NCBI RefSeq assembly: GCF_003335105.1
Contig: NZ_QFWQ01000007.1
Span: forward strand, 201,336-265,335
Length of the DNA stretch: 64,000 nt
Source of the DNA: Rhodanobacter denitrificans
GTDB taxonomy: Bacteria; Pseudomonadota; Gammaproteobacteria; Xanthomonadales; Rhodanobacteraceae
Direction: 5' to 3'
The notes beneath the pieces are model-generated. The model saw only the letters and a program-made list of their open reading frames with translations. It was not told the DNA's origin and did not search any database. Numbering within the stretch: the first letter of the stretch is position 1; each line of letters opens with the position of its first letter. Of the stretch, positions 62,314-64,000 are shown piece after piece. Both the position numbers and the translations under genes were made by a program.

Positions 62314-63042
62314 ATGAAACCCGTCCTGATCATCCGCACCGGGCGCGCGCCGGATACCATCCGCGCCCGGCATGGCGACTTCCCGCACTGGTTCCGCCTG
62401 GGCGCCGGCCTCCACCCGCGGCAGCTGCGGATCGTCGACGTCGCGATCGGCGAGGCGTTGCCGCCGCCGCGCGAAGTGGCCGGCGCCATGATCACCGGGT
62501 CGGCCGCCATGGTCACCGCGCGCGAGCCGTGGAGTGAACGTACTGCCGCCTGGATCCGTGACGCGATGGACGTGGAGCTGCCGCTGTTCGGCGTCTGCTA
62601 TGGCCATCAGCTGATGGCGCATGCGCTGGGCGGGCGCGTCGACTACCTTCCGGGCGGGCGCGAGATCGGCACCCAGGCGATCGAACTTTCCGCCGGTGCG
62701 TTCCACGACCCGCTGACCGCCTCGTTGCCTGCCAGCTTTCGCGCCCATACCACGCACGAACAGAGCGTGCTCGAACCACCGGCCGGCGCGGCCGTGCTGG
62801 CTCGTTCGGCAAGGGATCCCCACCAACTGCTGCGTTATGGCCCCCGTGCGTTCAGCACCCAGTTCCACCCCGAATTCAACGCCGACGTAATGCGTGCGTA
62901 CATCGCGCGCAAACACGTCGACATGCGTCGCGAAGGCTCGGACCCCCGGCAGGTCTACAGCGCCGTGGCCGCCACGCCGGATGCGCGTCGTTTGCTGCGT
63001 CAGTTCTCGCGGCGTCACGACTGGGACAAGGTCGCCAGTTGA
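62314..63042 (+). CDS. Class I glutamine amidotransferase-like protein
   Basis: 242 residues. A GATase fold with the nucleophile Cys95 in PLFGVCYGHQLMAHALGG and His-Glu in FSTQFHPEFNADVM. This gives the complete triad of GuaA/TrpG-like domains, here as a stand-alone protein. Stand-alone relatives include GMP-synthase-like and gamma-glutamyl-hydrolysing enzymes; the true substrate is unknown. The start at 62314 (MKPVLIIRTG) fits the domain; 62293 is an alternative. It follows the GspE-like gene by 31 bp and converges on the rhomboid gene. Confidence 0.82.
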   Translation: MKPVLIIRTGRAPDTIRARHGDFPHWFRLGAGLHPRQLRIVDVAIGEALPPPREVAGAMITGSAAMVTAREPWSERTAAWIRDAMDVELPLFGVCYGHQLMAHALGGRVDYLPGGREIGTQAIELSAGAFHDPLTASLPASFRAHTTHEQSVLEPPAGAAVLARSARDPHQLLRYGPRAFSTQFHPEFNADVMRAYIARKHVDMRREGSDPRQVYSAVAATPDARRLLRQFSRRHDWDKVAS

Positions 63043-63045
63043 ACT

Positions 63046-63729
63046 TCAATTGCGCAGGCGGCGGGCAATCGCGTCACGCGAGAACAGGGCAAACACCACG
63101 CCGAACAGGAATCCGCCGATGTGCGCCCACCACACGTAGGCGCCATAGCTCGGTCCCGCATAGCTGAACAGCAGTTGCAGCAGCACCCAGATGCCGATCA
63201 GCAGGAACGCCGGCACCCGCACGAATTCCAGGTACAACCCCAGCGGCAGAACCAGACCAAGGCGCGCACGGGGGAACAGCGCCACGTACGCTCCCACCAC
63301 CGCCGATACCGCACCGCTGCAGCCGATGATGGGCAGGCGTACTCCCGCAAGTGATAACGCGCCAATCAGGTTCGCCACGATCCCGCCCACCGTGAACAGC
63401 AGCAGGAAGCGCAGCGAGCCCAGCGCACGTTCGCCCGGCAAGCCGAAGATGGCCAGGAACAACAGGTTGCTGAGCAGATGCAGCCAGGTAACGTGAATGA
63501 ACAATGCGGTGAACAGTCGCAGCAGGGCCGGATCGGTCAATTGGGGCAGCAAGGCTTCGTGCGGGTCGAAAATATTCGCCGGCACCGTGCCCCACTCCAG
63601 GAGCAGCGAAATCCGCTGCGGCGCAGGCATCAACGCCAAGCCCACGAAGCACAGCACGCAGAGCATCACGATCAGCAAGGTGGCCCAGTGCCAGCGAGGA
63701 CGACGATGCGTTTCGACATGGACAAACAA
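63046..63729 (-). CDS. Rhomboid-family intramembrane serine protease
   Basis: 227 residues with about six or seven membrane segments. The catalytic Ser lies in IGCSGAVSAVVGAYVAL (GxSG) and the catalytic His in WWAHIGGFLFGVVFAL (AHxGG). FIHVTWLHLLSNLLFLAIFG supplies the conserved HxxxxHxxxN-like helix. It is expected to cleave single-pass membrane proteins; no substrate is known. It converges with the amidotransferase gene, 3 bp apart. Confidence 0.92.
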   Translation of the reverse strand: MFVHVETHRRPRWHWATLLIVMLCVLCFVGLALMPAPQRISLLLEWGTVPANIFDPHEALLPQLTDPALLRLFTALFIHVTWLHLLSNLLFLAIFGLPGERALGSLRFLLLFTVGGIVANLIGALSLAGVRLPIIGCSGAVSAVVGAYVALFPRARLGLVLPLGLYLEFVRVPAFLLIGIWVLLQLLFSYAGPSYGAYVWWAHIGGFLFGVVFALFSRDAIARRLRN

Positions 63730-63938
63730 GAGCCATTCCCCTGGACACCGGCCGATCGTGGCGCCCTTCCATCATAGGCGAAGGAGGGCTGTTGCAACGT
63801 TGAAGCATTCGGCGCTTCGATGAGCACAGACGGGCGCTGCAGTCATCTGAGCAGGGGCGAAGCAGCAAGAACCGTCTCTGATGGCCAGGCAGGAGGCCGC
63901 AGCCGCGGCGGCTGGGCGGATCAAACGCCAAAAAAGAC

Positions 63939-63966
63939 GAAGGCCTCCCCGGGAGGGGAGGCCTTC
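63939..63966 (-). terminator. Strong intrinsic terminator for a gene beyond the right edge
   Basis: Perfect 12-bp stem (63939-63950 with 63955-63966), tetraloop GGGA, followed by a six-T run on the minus strand. The rhomboid gene reads away from it, so it should end a minus-strand transcript that enters from base 64000. No recognisable coding end is visible in the last 34 bases, although a TAG in one frame overlaps the stem. The 63730-63938 stretch holds nothing else I can support. Confidence 0.85.
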
Positions 63967-64000
63967 TAGGATAAAGCCTCTGGCGGTGACCTGTTGCGGG

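Overview
The window is high-GC gammaproteobacterial chromosome. The best fit is the order Xanthomonadales (Lysobacterales), probably Rhodanobacteraceae (Rhodanobacter, Dyella or Luteibacter type). This is inferred from a xanthomonadin-type aryl-polyene cluster with a XanB2-like chorismatase, large TonB-dependent receptors, a monomeric isocitrate dehydrogenase and the overall gene neighbourhoods. It is not a species call. I see no phage, transposase, integrase or CRISPR array. Almost all of the DNA is packed with chromosomal genes.

Layout. 1-2110: 3' truncated monomeric NADP isocitrate dehydrogenase. 2340-3283: a small lipoprotein gene and the decayed remains of a LysM gene. 3284-11155: a tripartite RND efflux operon (mdtABC-like, two different permeases plus one adaptor, no outer-membrane channel). 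11626-21101: housekeeping and hypothetical genes (cytochrome c5, ACP phosphodiesterase, an alpha/beta hydrolase, ZapE, an M20 amidohydrolase, a CcdC-like membrane protein, GpmA, a beta-solenoid secreted protein, HemF, a YdcF-like protein).

21240-31506: an aryl-polyene/xanthomonadin-like pigment cluster. Three plus-strand genes (ketosynthase, chain-length factor, GT2) face an eight-gene minus-strand operon (ACP, COG4648 membrane protein, ApeI-like dehydratase, LPLAT acyltransferase, LolA-like protein, MMPL exporter, ApeP-like dehydratase, ketoreductase). A chorismatase that should supply the hydroxybenzoate starter diverges from the ACP operon. No starter-activating AMP ligase is visible in the cluster.

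31590-41204: GlmU, a TonB-C-like lipoprotein and the complete atpIBEFHAGDC operon with its promoter and terminator. Two copies of a structured two-hairpin repeat sit between atpG and atpD and downstream of atpC. 41362-49526: phasin, QueD, tRNA-Met, RppH, Bfd and Bfr (iron storage), a DUF6776-bactofilin pair, ErpA, NudC, an AmpE-like protein and an MFS-acyltransferase fusion. 49734-56960: two TonB-dependent receptors, a G13 homopolymer upstream of one of them, and a divergent XRE-family regulator. 57090-57257: an array of short perfect palindromes. 57309-64000: glyS/glyQ, a GspE/PilB-type ATPase, a class I amidotransferase, a rhomboid protease, and a terminator that must serve a gene beyond the right edge.

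The most interesting items are the compact pigment cluster that seems to lack its ligase, the atp-operon repeat with compensatory stem changes, the related palindromic elements at two convergent gene ends, the palindrome inserted in frame in glmU, and the shared motif plus homopolymer upstream of the two receptors.
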